The notes under the pieces were generated by a model, which was given only the letters and a program-made list of their open reading frames with translations, had not been told where the DNA came from and did no database searches. This document shows, one piece after another, positions 32,249 to 40,545 of a stretch of 64,000 nt of DNA. Numbering within the stretch: position 1 is the first letter of the stretch; every line of letters begins with the position of its first letter. Made by a program: the position numbers and the translations under genes. This DNA is from Spirochaetota bacterium (GTDB lineage Bacteria > Spirochaetota > Spirochaetia > Treponematales > Treponemataceae). The stretch covers positions 1 to 64,000 of the forward strand of contig JAEWSQ010000030.1 of NCBI GenBank assembly GCA_023398165.1, given 5' to 3'.

Positions 32249-32833
32249 ATGAGAAAAAATATATCAACAGCATACAGAGCTGCTGTATTGTCGGCAGGAT
32301 TATGTCTCCTGTGCATCTCAGGATGTAAAGTGTCTCTCTTTCATCCTGATACCGTACAGTATTCATTCAATGCCCCGGAATCCCTTTCATATGAGAACGG
32401 ACTCTATTGGTGCTGCGAATATGCAGACAGCTCGGGCATTATTAATACAATCGAAGTTAACACGCCCTCTCAAACTATCTATTTAGAGTTTCCGCGGGGG
32501 AGCGTTTTTCCTGTACGCTTTGTTCTATCTGATAAAATATCCGCCTCATTGCGCTGCAGCAATGTTATCCGCTCAGGATTTGTGTATCCGTTTTCAAGTG
32601 ATATGAAGGCAGCTGACAGTGCCGTCTCTGATATTTTTTTTACGGTTCTTACCGGCTCATATAATACACCTGAAGAAAGCATTCAGTATGCACGCTGTTT
32701 TAACTGGGAGAAGCTGATTATTACACTGTCAAAATTCGATAACCCTTATGAACTGGATCTTGAAGCTGCCGCCTCCGATATAGCTCATGGTGTATTCACC
32801 TCAAAATCACTTAAAAAGGCTTGCCTTAAATAG
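32249..32833 (+). CDS. Lipoprotein of unknown function
   Basis: A 194-residue lipoprotein. The signal ends LCLLCISGC with a clear lipobox (Cys about 26). The mature protein has alternating strands and several Cys/Trp residues (YWCCEYADSS, LRCSNVIRSG), then a helical C-terminus. No family recognised. AGAAGG lies one base before the ATG, too close for ideal use; TATAAA lies six bases before it. It is followed after 24 bases by a second lipoprotein and then a barrel-like protein, a probable envelope operon. Confidence 0.62.
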   Translation: MRKNISTAYRAAVLSAGLCLLCISGCKVSLFHPDTVQYSFNAPESLSYENGLYWCCEYADSSGIINTIEVNTPSQTIYLEFPRGSVFPVRFVLSDKISASLRCSNVIRSGFVYPFSSDMKAADSAVSDIFFTVLTGSYNTPEESIQYARCFNWEKLIITLSKFDNPYELDLEAAASDIAHGVFTSKSLKKACLK

Positions 32834-32857
32834 TAAGTCACAGTAAACTACTAGCTG

Positions 32858-34045
32858 ATGAAACCTCGTATTTTTATTCCCATTATAAGTATAGTCTTCT
32901 TGTCCTTTTGTTTTTTATCATGCAGCAGGCAGAAAGATTTAGATCAGATATCCAGAAGAAATTCTTCCCCGCAGTCTCAAGAAACACAGCAGCAGACGCA
33001 GAAAAAACTTTCCCATGAATGGTTTTACTTTTCAGGTTCTTCATTTTATAAGGCGGAATCGCCCCAAAATGCACCCCAAATACTTAAAAAACCGTGGACG
33101 GAAGCGGTCCGGATTTCGAGCTCTCTTTCTATTCAGAATGAATCGAAGGATTATGATGTTTTTTTTACAGTCAATAAAGTCGGAATACTGATATCTAAAC
33201 CGGATACAGCAAAAAAAGCGGTAATTGCCGGGGATTCCCAGCTTTTTTCAAAACTCACCGCAGGATCACTTGTCTGTGTGGACGGGTTCCCCGTTTTTCA
33301 TACCTATAAGAACTCATTTTTCAGCGGAAAAGAAAAAACAATTGAAAGCCTTCCCTTTTTAGTTCAATTTCACCCTGATACTTCAATATTTCTTCCCCTT
33401 CTCTATACAAAGGATCTTCAAATAGTTGAAGATGCCCAGGTAACTGACGTGCAATATACGGCCGGTGTTTGGGTGGCATCATTGAAAACGGAAACAAACG
33501 ATAAAACGAAATTTGATTATATCAACTTTTTTTCCTATGAACCCCTAGTGCAGTTCAGTCCTGCAAAAAGGAATATCGTTCTGGAAACAAAGCCGCTTTC
33601 TGTGGGGGAATATAGAAAACTTCTTACACCCTCCTCTTTTTCATCCGCTCCGCCGCGTTTAAAAGAGCTGTATAAAAGACTTCCTTCCGGATTCCCTTTT
33701 TACGCATCGGTAACTCTTCCCAACGGAGGTTCTGCTGTTACGTACCTGAACGGTTCTGTTGATAATGATATTACACTGCCTTCACAGGCAGTGCTTGCCG
33801 AAACATTTTCTCTTGCAGTTTTTGCAGACGGAACGAGTTTTTTTGCCGGTGCTTTGCCGGATAATTATATTTTACAAGACGGAGAGCCTGTGGCATTCCG
33901 GCTTCCTAAACTTCCTTCCGGTTTTACCTATGGAAACATAGGCGTGAGCGGATCAATTTTATATGTATCCTGGGAGGAAGGTTCATTCTATGAAACAGGA
34001 CGCAGCGGCTTTTTAACGGTTGACCTGAAAGAAATCTTGTACTAA
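32858..34045 (+). CDS. Large lipoprotein of unknown function
   Basis: A 395-residue lipoprotein with signal MKPRIFIPIISIVFLSFCFLSC. A Ser/Gln-rich spacer (about 25-50, containing QETQQQTQKK) precedes a beta-rich globular region. Repeated blade-like stretches (FFTVNKVGILISKP, FPFYASVTLPNGGSAVTYL, SLAVFADGTSFFAGALPD, GVSGSILYVSWEEG) suggest a beta-propeller. No catalytic motif recognised. Second gene of the 32249-34805 group. Confidence 0.65.
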   Translation: MKPRIFIPIISIVFLSFCFLSCSRQKDLDQISRRNSSPQSQETQQQTQKKLSHEWFYFSGSSFYKAESPQNAPQILKKPWTEAVRISSSLSIQNESKDYDVFFTVNKVGILISKPDTAKKAVIAGDSQLFSKLTAGSLVCVDGFPVFHTYKNSFFSGKEKTIESLPFLVQFHPDTSIFLPLLYTKDLQIVEDAQVTDVQYTAGVWVASLKTETNDKTKFDYINFFSYEPLVQFSPAKRNIVLETKPLSVGEYRKLLTPSSFSSAPPRLKELYKRLPSGFPFYASVTLPNGGSAVTYLNGSVDNDITLPSQAVLAETFSLAVFADGTSFFAGALPDNYILQDGEPVAFRLPKLPSGFTYGNIGVSGSILYVSWEEGSFYETGRSGFLTVDLKEILY

Positions 34046-34064
34046 CATAAGACAAGAGGTTTTT

Positions 34065-34805
34065 ATGCGCAAAAGCATTATAATACTCCTCCTGTTCCTC
34101 TCAACAGCGGTTTTATTTCTGCAGGAAACAGATGCTGCCGATATTCCGGTGCAGGAAAGTGAGTTATTAACCGGAGACGGCACCGTAAATACTGAAACAG
34201 TAACTGAAAACAACAGATCCGGAAATCAGGGCTTTATTTTCATAACCGCGGGCCCTCAATTATTTTATAACGCTGAAGGAATCCCTTCTTCTCCCTCGCC
34301 CATAATTCTCTCAATTGGTACGGGAGGCAATATTCCCATAGACAGGAAGTTTTTTTCTTTCACGCCCCATATTAAAGGCTGGGCTTCATACTATATCTGG
34401 TATAATGATAAAGCTCTTCCCGGACCAGTTGAACACCGGACATCGTATACTCTCCATGCCCTGCTCGATATTCCCGTATCTTTTAAACTATCAGCCGGTG
34501 ATTCCGTTTTTTCTCTCGGCCTTGGAATGTCGATCCTCGCTCGATTGGGTTTTGCAGTCCCGGTTCTTCCTGAAGATGAAAAGCCTGATATTAAGAAGAT
34601 GAATGCTTATTACTGGCAAAAAGCCCGTTTTTTATATCCTTGTCTTATACTTGCCTGGGACTATCTGCTTGAAAACGGAACCAGTTTTGGTTTTGAGGCG
34701 CGGGCTCATTATCCTCTTTCAAATTTCAATGATCCCTCTTCCTCTCCCATTCAAAGCGCGCTTCTCAGCGTCTCGGGCCGGTTCTTCTTTCCCCGAAAAT
34801 GGTAA
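34065..34805 (+). CDS. Outer-membrane barrel-like protein
   Basis: A 246-residue protein with a signal peptide (about 1-24, ending ETDAAD), then an acidic Thr/Glu-rich spacer. From about residue 60 there are amphipathic strands (GFIFITAGPQLFYN, FTPHIKGWASYYIWY, GFEARAHYPLSNFN, ALLSVSGRFFFPRKW), ending in an aromatic residue. It resembles 10397-10981 in plan but not clearly in sequence. Third gene of the group; GAGG lies before the ATG. Confidence 0.62.
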   Translation: MRKSIIILLLFLSTAVLFLQETDAADIPVQESELLTGDGTVNTETVTENNRSGNQGFIFITAGPQLFYNAEGIPSSPSPIILSIGTGGNIPIDRKFFSFTPHIKGWASYYIWYNDKALPGPVEHRTSYTLHALLDIPVSFKLSAGDSVFSLGLGMSILARLGFAVPVLPEDEKPDIKKMNAYYWQKARFLYPCLILAWDYLLENGTSFGFEARAHYPLSNFNDPSSSPIQSALLSVSGRFFFPRKW

Positions 34806-34856
34806 CCATCTGAACAATACTACATAGGCACAGACCGGGTCAAAAAACACCAGAGC

Positions 34857-34893
34857 AAAAAAAAACCTGAAATACAGGCTGTGTATTTCAGGT
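34857..34893 (-). terminator. Terminator of the LPP20-like lipoprotein gene
   Basis: ACCTGAAATACA (34865-34876) pairs perfectly with TGTATTTCAGGT (34882-34893) around a five-base loop. Nine A on the plus strand give the T run for minus-strand termination. Confidence 0.9.
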
Positions 34894-34914
34894 CTCATTC
34901 AGCAGTAATACTTA

Positions 34915-35475
34915 CTATTTATTTTCCTGCTCATACTGCAGCTGGCGGAAAGCTTCCTGAGCCTTGAACTCTGCAAAAGCCGCACTTTCATTGCGCTGAT
35001 AGGTTTTCATCTGATTTGCAAGATTTTCGGCTGCCTGATTAACATCATAGGACATTAATACATATACACCGCCGTCTGTATCTTCCCAGGAATCCTCAAT
35101 CTGAGCGCCTGAAATAGAAATCTGAGCGGTCTGTTTTGAAATTTCTTCCATGTATTCAATTAATTCTCTCTGATCTCCGATGCCTGCATCCTGTGTATAG
35201 GTCTTTAATACTGTATTTACATCTGTCTGTACCCAGAACGCAATTTTATTACGTGCATCTGCTTCTGCCTTTTTAAGGGAAGTTGCATAATTGGACATTT
35301 TTCCGTATCCTACTTCATAATGCACATCTTTAGACTGCTTTCCCATCTGGCGTACCCAATCAGGACGGGTAATACCTTCAGCGCCGACTACTCTTTTACC
35401 TGTACTCTTTGAGGCACAGCTAAAAACCAACAATACTGACAACATTATCATTACTACAGTTAATGCTCTTTTCAT
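34915..35475 (-). CDS. LPP20-family lipoprotein
   Basis: A 186-residue lipoprotein with signal MKRALTVVMIMLSVLLVFSC. The mature part opens with PDWV (about 38) and a YEVGYGKMSNYATSLKKAEA segment that matches the LPP20 plan: PxWV, a GxG strand and an A-D-A-R helix (EADARNKIAFWV). A second strand region VYVLMSYDV precedes a long Gln/Glu-rich helical tail. LPP20 proteins are abundant lipoproteins or membrane-associated proteins of unknown function. A long leader (about 75 bases) follows the promoter at 35547-35576; AGGAGG precedes the ATG. Confidence 0.75.
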   Translation of the reverse strand: MKRALTVVMIMLSVLLVFSCASKSTGKRVVGAEGITRPDWVRQMGKQSKDVHYEVGYGKMSNYATSLKKAEADARNKIAFWVQTDVNTVLKTYTQDAGIGDQRELIEYMEEISKQTAQISISGAQIEDSWEDTDGGVYVLMSYDVNQAAENLANQMKTYQRNESAAFAEFKAQEAFRQLQYEQENK

Positions 35476-35546
35476 AACATCCTCCTGAAAAATTCATCAC
35501 ATAATATATAACACATACTAGATAAAAATCTGTTACCGTTCATATT

Positions 35547-35576
35547 AGTATCTCATGCTATACATCATGCTGTCAA
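35547..35576 (-). promoter_or_regulatory. Promoter of the LPP20-like gene
   Basis: Minus strand TTGACA (35576-35571), 18-base spacer, GATACT (35552-35547) preceded by TGA. The -35 is perfect. Confidence 0.6.
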
Positions 35577-35611
35577 TATTTCCGGTAATATCAATACTCT
35601 ATCGAAAAAGG

Positions 35612-35640
35612 TTGAATATTTGACTATAATAGGCGATAAT
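35612..35640 (+). promoter_or_regulatory. Promoter of the 35647 gene, predicted leaderless
   Basis: TTGAAT (35612-35617), exactly 17 bases, GATAAT (35635-35640), six bases, ATG at 35647. A separate TATAAT at 35625-35630 lacks a good -35. Confidence 0.65.
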
Positions 35641-35646
35641 AGTACT

Positions 35647-37062
35647 ATGGATTCATCTGATAATTTTAAGACTGTTCTCTTTAATGCCTTTGATGAAAAA
35701 CTCTCATGGTATGATTCGGTGGAAATGCCTCGTCTTCTTGCAGAATACAGGAATTTTCATGCACATGTTGAGAACCTGCTGACAACACTTCTTAACAAGG
35801 GCTCTATAAGCAGTGATCCCTATAAACATGATAAAAAAATATCAGATATAGAAGTGCCTGAAGAAAGTTTTTATACTGAATCCGAACGTAATGTTGTTAT
35901 AGGAACGAGACTGTCTGATTTTGAATCAATCCTTGACTTTTTATGTAATTATTTTAAATTTTCAATCGCTACATTTACAGTGGATCGTATAAAAAAACTG
36001 ATTGCGCTCAATAATGTTTTTCAATGGAATTCTCTCGTTACCAATTCTACAAGACCAAATTCCCGCGGTCTTGCTGAATGTCTCGTATCAATCAGACAGG
36101 GAACCGACACTTTGACTATAAGCGTTGTGAATGACAGCATCAGCAATGCCGCAAAGTGTGTTGGAACAATAAATACAATACTGAAGGATATAACAGATTT
36201 TCAAAGGGAAGCCTATAAAATTGAAGTACGTAAGACCGTTTTTGAACATCCGTCTTTTTACTCTGAGAATCTCGGTTCATCAATTCCCTCCTATCTTCAG
36301 CAAATAAAGAAAATATTCCCCGCAGTCATGGGTAAACAGCCTTTTTATACAGAACTTATAGAAGAAATGCTGCATGAAGATTTTGGTCACGATAAAGAAG
36401 AAAAGAGAAAGGCTCTTTTAGCAAAGCTTGAAGTAAAAAAAATTGAAACAGTAAAAAAAGAAAAAGAAATCGATACCAAAGAAATTCTCATGGACTCTGT
36501 AAGAACGCTTGCGGGCATTGTACCTCAGCTCGAGCAAATACTTCAGAAACTTGAGGAAAATAAAAAGATACTGGACAGCGAGCAAACGGGCTTTTTGACA
36601 AAGGTTACTTCGTTCATCCGGAAGCTTTTCAACATGGCTCCTGTTCCGGTTTTTTACCGTATCACAATAGTTGATTTTTTAACAAAATCTCAACGGACAG
36701 AGGTACTAGAATACGATAAGTTTATTTCCGAGCTTCAGAGGCGTATCCGTTACTATATGTCTTTTTCTCTGAAAAAAACGCCGGGGTACCAAAAAATAGA
36801 AGCACTTTCAGACGACAAGATTGTTGAATTACTTATAAATCAGCTGTCTGAGTGTCAAAAGCTTATGATTATGCTGAATGCACTCGATGATTATTTTAAA
36901 ACAACAATTTCGTCTGTAAATCTTCCAAAAATACGGGGAATAAAAATGGAAATGACTGCTGTTAAAAATACACTGGTTAAAACAAATCAGCGTAAAGCTG
37001 AATATTCTACTATCATTGAAGAACAGGAACAAATGAGAAAACTGGGAATTTTACATGCATAA
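35647..37062 (+). CDS. Conserved unknown, mostly helical
   Basis: 471 residues from the ATG at 35647; a TTG at 35620 in the same frame has a fair AAAGG but lies inside the promoter. It is a cytoplasmic protein without signal or membrane segment, largely helical, with a Lys/Glu-rich coiled coil (about residues 255-330, KKIETVKKEKEIDTKE). I do not recognise the family. Its end overlaps the peptide-binding protein gene by eight bases, so these two are coupled. Confidence 0.65.
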   Translation: MDSSDNFKTVLFNAFDEKLSWYDSVEMPRLLAEYRNFHAHVENLLTTLLNKGSISSDPYKHDKKISDIEVPEESFYTESERNVVIGTRLSDFESILDFLCNYFKFSIATFTVDRIKKLIALNNVFQWNSLVTNSTRPNSRGLAECLVSIRQGTDTLTISVVNDSISNAAKCVGTINTILKDITDFQREAYKIEVRKTVFEHPSFYSENLGSSIPSYLQQIKKIFPAVMGKQPFYTELIEEMLHEDFGHDKEEKRKALLAKLEVKKIETVKKEKEIDTKEILMDSVRTLAGIVPQLEQILQKLEENKKILDSEQTGFLTKVTSFIRKLFNMAPVPVFYRITIVDFLTKSQRTEVLEYDKFISELQRRIRYYMSFSLKKTPGYQKIEALSDDKIVELLINQLSECQKLMIMLNALDDYFKTTISSVNLPKIRGIKMEMTAVKNTLVKTNQRKAEYSTIIEEQEQMRKLGILHA

Positions 37063-38641
37063 CAAAAAACACCTCTTCATGCTGCTGACCGCAGCGCTTT
37101 CAGTATTGGTACTGACATCGCAGATACCGCTTAACCTGCTCCAGGAAACACCCGAAAAATCACGGATAAACAGTGCTATTCAAAGAGAGCTTGTCATTCT
37201 AAACTCTGAGTTTCCATATAACCTTGATCCTCATACGGCCAATTACAGCTCGGAAGCTCAGATTCTCACAGGACTCTATGAGGGTTTATTTTCCTATGAT
37301 CCTTACTCACTCGAGGCACTGCCTGCGGTAGCCGAATCATATAAAATATCACGTGATAAAAAAACATGGACTTTCACAATCAGATCTAATGCTAAATTCA
37401 GCAGCGGAGAGCCTATAACCGCCCAAACTGTATATGATTCATGGATAAAGCTTCTTTCACCTTCATCACAGGCTCCGTTCGCCTCGCTTCTTGACTGTAT
37501 ACAGGGGGCTGAAGCATATAGAACCGGCAAGGGAACAAAGGAAGAAGTCAGTATAAAAGCATCAGGGCCGCTTACCCTTGTAATTAAACTGATTAATCCG
37601 ACTGAACACCTTCCAAAGATTCTTTGTCACCATGCATTTTCTGTTGTACATGAGAATTCTTCGGTATACAGCGGGGCATTCACACTCGGGACATTTACAG
37701 AAACTGAGATTATCCTGAAAAAAAATACTTATTATTGGGATTGCGGGAATGTAGCCCTTCCGTCCATACGGCTCGTACTATCGGATGATCTTGACGAAAA
37801 TACCTATTTATTTAATACCGGAAAAATTGACTGGGCCTGCGATGCTTTAAATGCCGGCAAGGTTATAGACAAAGATTCTGTTGTGGTTTCCACGCAGTTC
37901 GGTACTGAATATTTGTTTTTTAAATCACACCGTTCCCCCTGGAATACTGCCGCTGCAAGAAATGCGCTCCTCATGGCCGTGCCCTGGGAGAAACTGCGTT
38001 CCGACAGTATTGTTCCTGCAGACACGCTATTGGTAAAGCTGCAGGGGTATCCCGATGTTGCAGGGTTAAATGATGAAGATATTGAGGAAGCAAAACGTCT
38101 TCTAGAAGAGGCCCGGATACCCGAGGCGAAGCGCAAAATTACCTGTGCCGTTCCCGATAATTCTTATATTCTTAAACAGATGGAAATACTTAAAGCTGCC
38201 TGGGATCAGATAGGCGTCTCTCTCGATATTCAAAAGACTCCGACAAACCGTTATCTTCAAAGTATTGAAGAATGGGATGCAGATCTCTTCACCTATACAT
38301 GGATCGGGGATTTTGCAGATCCGCTTGCCTTTCTTGAACTTTTCCGCAGCAATTCTTCCCTGAACGTGACAAACTGGAAAAATTCTTCCTATGACAACCT
38401 TATACAGGAAGCATCGCAGATGACTGATGCTGAGAAACGGTATGATAAACTTGCCGAAGCTGAACAGCTGCTTTTGGATGAAGGAGTTATTATGCCGGTT
38501 TCACATCCTGTTTCGTTCAATGTTATAGACAGGAATTATATAGCCGGCTGGTACGATAATGCATTGGATATACACCCATTAAAATATCTGTTTTTTAACG
38601 AAGTAAAACCTGTTCAGGGATTAGTTCTAGCATCAAAATGA
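37055..38641 (+). CDS. Peptide ABC-transporter substrate-binding protein (OppA/DppA family)
   Basis: A 528-residue SBP_bac_5 protein. After a hydrophobic N-terminus (about 6-28) without lipobox Cys, landmarks are YNLDPHTANYSSEAQILTGLYEGLFSYDP (key family segment, about 50-80, quoted in part), PAVAESYKISRDKKTWTFTI and DADLFTYTWIGDFADPLAFLE. It should bind oligopeptides or similar solutes outside the inner membrane. Missing Cys means it is either released to the periplasm or held by an uncleaved signal anchor. No permease or ATPase gene is nearby. It overlaps the upstream unknown gene by eight bases. Confidence 0.85.
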   Translation: MHNKKHLFMLLTAALSVLVLTSQIPLNLLQETPEKSRINSAIQRELVILNSEFPYNLDPHTANYSSEAQILTGLYEGLFSYDPYSLEALPAVAESYKISRDKKTWTFTIRSNAKFSSGEPITAQTVYDSWIKLLSPSSQAPFASLLDCIQGAEAYRTGKGTKEEVSIKASGPLTLVIKLINPTEHLPKILCHHAFSVVHENSSVYSGAFTLGTFTETEIILKKNTYYWDCGNVALPSIRLVLSDDLDENTYLFNTGKIDWACDALNAGKVIDKDSVVVSTQFGTEYLFFKSHRSPWNTAAARNALLMAVPWEKLRSDSIVPADTLLVKLQGYPDVAGLNDEDIEEAKRLLEEARIPEAKRKITCAVPDNSYILKQMEILKAAWDQIGVSLDIQKTPTNRYLQSIEEWDADLFTYTWIGDFADPLAFLELFRSNSSLNVTNWKNSSYDNLIQEASQMTDAEKRYDKLAEAEQLLLDEGVIMPVSHPVSFNVIDRNYIAGWYDNALDIHPLKYLFFNEVKPVQGLVLASK

Positions 38642-38650
38642 CAATTATGA

Positions 38651-38656
38651 TATAAT
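38651..38656 (+). promoter_or_regulatory. Extended -10 promoter of the CarD gene
   Basis: TGATATAAT with TATAAT at 38651-38656. The ATG at 38665 follows after eight bases, so the mRNA leader would be only about two bases. No clear Shine-Dalgarno. Confidence 0.5.
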
Positions 38657-38664
38657 GGAAAAAT

Positions 38665-39303
38665 ATGAGCGATAGTATAACTGCATATCAAGTTAATCAA
38701 AAGATAGTGTACCCGAGCCAGGGTGTTGGAAAAATAACGGATATTAAGAAAAAGAAATTTAAAGATCAGGTTCTTCTATATTACGTTATTTATCTTGAAG
38801 TATCTGACATGACCGTCATGATACCCGTAGACAGATGCGAGGAAATGGGTATAAGGGCAATTGTGAGTCCTGAAGAAGCTGAGAAAGCCCTTTCAATGAT
38901 CGGAGAGGAATTTGAACCTGTTACTTCCGACTGGAAACTCCGCTACCAGATGAACCTTGAATTATTAAAAAAAGGAAGTGTGACCGATATTGCTTCTATA
39001 GTCAGGTGCCTGTACCACAGAAGCAAGGTTAAAGAACTGCCTATCCTCGAGCGTAAGCTGTATGATTCTGCAAAAAAACTGCTTGAAGATGAAATATCAT
39101 TTGCACTGGATAAGACAGTAAAAGAAGTTGAAGCAATGATACATGCAAAGCTTGAACCGCTTGGACTGCTTCATGCAAAACAGGCTCCGAATCTTAATAA
39201 AGCCTTTCTTGACAATGATGATGAAGATTTTATCGTTTCTGACGAAGAAGAAGAGGAAGAAGAAGAGGACGAAGATCTTGCAGACGATGAAGCTGATGAA
39301 TAG
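38665..39303 (+). CDS. carD: CarD/CdnL-family RNA-polymerase-binding regulator
   Basis: A 212-residue protein. Residues 8-70 are a CarD/TRCF RNA-polymerase-interacting domain (VNQKIVYPSQGVGKITDIKK, YYVIYLEVSDMTVMIPVDR), followed by a helical DNA-binding part with LEDEISFALDK. The last 30 residues are almost all acidic, with runs of Glu/Asp (DEEEEEEEEDEDLADDEADE). CarD proteins bind the polymerase beta subunit and stabilise open promoters. The acidic tail is not part of the usual about 165-residue CdnL and may be self-inhibitory. ispD follows after three bases, ispF after a further eight. Confidence 0.9.
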   Translation: MSDSITAYQVNQKIVYPSQGVGKITDIKKKKFKDQVLLYYVIYLEVSDMTVMIPVDRCEEMGIRAIVSPEEAEKALSMIGEEFEPVTSDWKLRYQMNLELLKKGSVTDIASIVRCLYHRSKVKELPILERKLYDSAKKLLEDEISFALDKTVKEVEAMIHAKLEPLGLLHAKQAPNLNKAFLDNDDEDFIVSDEEEEEEEEDEDLADDEADE

Positions 39304-39306
39304 ATC

Positions 39307-40035
39307 ATGTCATATGCGGTAGTGCTGACAGCCGGAGGCCTCTCTACAAGGCTTGGTATGGGAATAAAAAAAGAATTTTTTATTTTAAACAGCGGTAAAT
39401 CAGTACTTTCAGCCTGTGCGGAGAACTTTCTTCGTTACTTTCTTTTAAATCCGCACTATACACTCTCTAATCTTGTTATAACCCTTCCTCTCAACGCTCT
39501 CGAAGAAGGAAGGCGGTCGTTTTTCACCGGAAATACAGAAAATTTGTGCACAGAGATTGGTCTTGTACCGTCATTTATTGAAGGCGGCAGTACAAGACAG
39601 GAATCAGTATTTAATGCATTATCGTATATTAATGCATTAAATACAGCATGCACCTCTGTACTAATTCATGATGCAGCACGCCCGTATGCTTCAGTACAGC
39701 TCATTGACCGGGTAGTATGCGGCACCGAAAAACACGGTTCATGCGTTCCGGTAGTTCAGTCAACCGATACACAAAAACGCATAGACCCGGCAACAGGGTT
39801 CGTTATCGATCATCTTGACAGGAAGACCATCGTGTGCGTTCAGACACCGCAGGGGTTTTCCTTCCCTGATATTCTTACAGCCCACCAGAGCGCAGCATCC
39901 GGGTTCAAGTCATATACAGATGACTCGGAAATATGGCATGATTTTTTTAGTGAAAAAGAATATGGTAAGGTATTAACCTGTGAAGGAGATAATCAAAACA
40001 AGAAAATCACCTTCTCTTCAGATCTCATAACATAG
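39307..40035 (+). CDS. ispD: 2-C-methyl-D-erythritol 4-phosphate cytidylyltransferase
   Basis: A 242-residue enzyme coupling CTP and MEP in the non-mevalonate isoprenoid pathway. The nucleotide-binding start TAGGLSTRLGMGIKKEF, GGSTRQESVFNAL, VLIHDAARPYAS and QTPQGFSF are all typical. The usual 'AAGxGxRxG' is TAGGLSTRLG here. Located between carD and ispF in one transcript. Confidence 0.9.
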   Translation: MSYAVVLTAGGLSTRLGMGIKKEFFILNSGKSVLSACAENFLRYFLLNPHYTLSNLVITLPLNALEEGRRSFFTGNTENLCTEIGLVPSFIEGGSTRQESVFNALSYINALNTACTSVLIHDAARPYASVQLIDRVVCGTEKHGSCVPVVQSTDTQKRIDPATGFVIDHLDRKTIVCVQTPQGFSFPDILTAHQSAASGFKSYTDDSEIWHDFFSEKEYGKVLTCEGDNQNKKITFSSDLIT

Positions 40036-40043
40036 GATTACGT

Positions 40044-40520
40044 ATGATAAGAATCGGTTTAGGCTACGATCTGCACGCACTTGAAAAGGGAAGAAGGCTG
40101 ATGCTCGGAGGCGTTGAACTGCCGTTTGACAAGGGAGAAAAGGGACATTCAGACGGCGATGTTCTTTTACATGCAGTTACCGATGCGATTCTTGGAGCAG
40201 CAGGGCTGAGCGACATTGGAGAATTATTTCCTCCTTCCCAAAGTGAATGGAAAGATGCAGATTCTGCAGTACTCCTGAAAAGAGCCTGGAATATGGTGAA
40301 GGGAAAAGGATGGACTCTTGAAAATATTGACTGCGTAATAGCAATCGAAAAACCGAAAATTATTCCCTACCGTAAAACAATAATTGCAAGAATTGCACAG
40401 GTGCTTGAATGCACCGAAGATCAGGTATTCCTTAAAGCCAAAACAGGCGAAAAACTCGGAGAGATAGGCAGAGAAGAAGCTGTGTGCGTCTGGGCTGTCT
40501 GTCTTCTTTCAAAAGAATAG
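40044..40520 (+). CDS. ispF: 2-C-methyl-D-erythritol 2,4-cyclodiphosphate synthase
   Basis: A 158-residue zinc enzyme. RIGLGYDLHAL (metal ligands Asp and His), LMLGGVELPFDKGEKGHSDGDVLLHAVTDA (partly quoted here), AAGLSDIGELFPP and LKAKTGEKLGEIGREEA are diagnostic. It acts two steps after IspD; the intermediate kinase ispE is not in the window. AGGA precedes the ATG. Confidence 0.95.
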   Translation: MIRIGLGYDLHALEKGRRLMLGGVELPFDKGEKGHSDGDVLLHAVTDAILGAAGLSDIGELFPPSQSEWKDADSAVLLKRAWNMVKGKGWTLENIDCVIAIEKPKIIPYRKTIIARIAQVLECTEDQVFLKAKTGEKLGEIGREEAVCVWAVCLLSKE

Positions 40521-40545
40521 AGAACCTTTTTTACCATATTCTCCG

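Noticed and set aside
35625..35630. Perfect TATAAT as -10 box for the 35647 gene
   Set aside because: The -35 position is poor (TCGAAA) and the resulting leader would lack a Shine-Dalgarno; the GATAAT at 35635 fits better. A minor use is still possible.
35620..35646. TTG start for the 35647 gene
   Set aside because: A fair AAAGG exists, but the codons fall inside a good promoter (TTGAAT-17-GATAAT) that points to the ATG at 35647.
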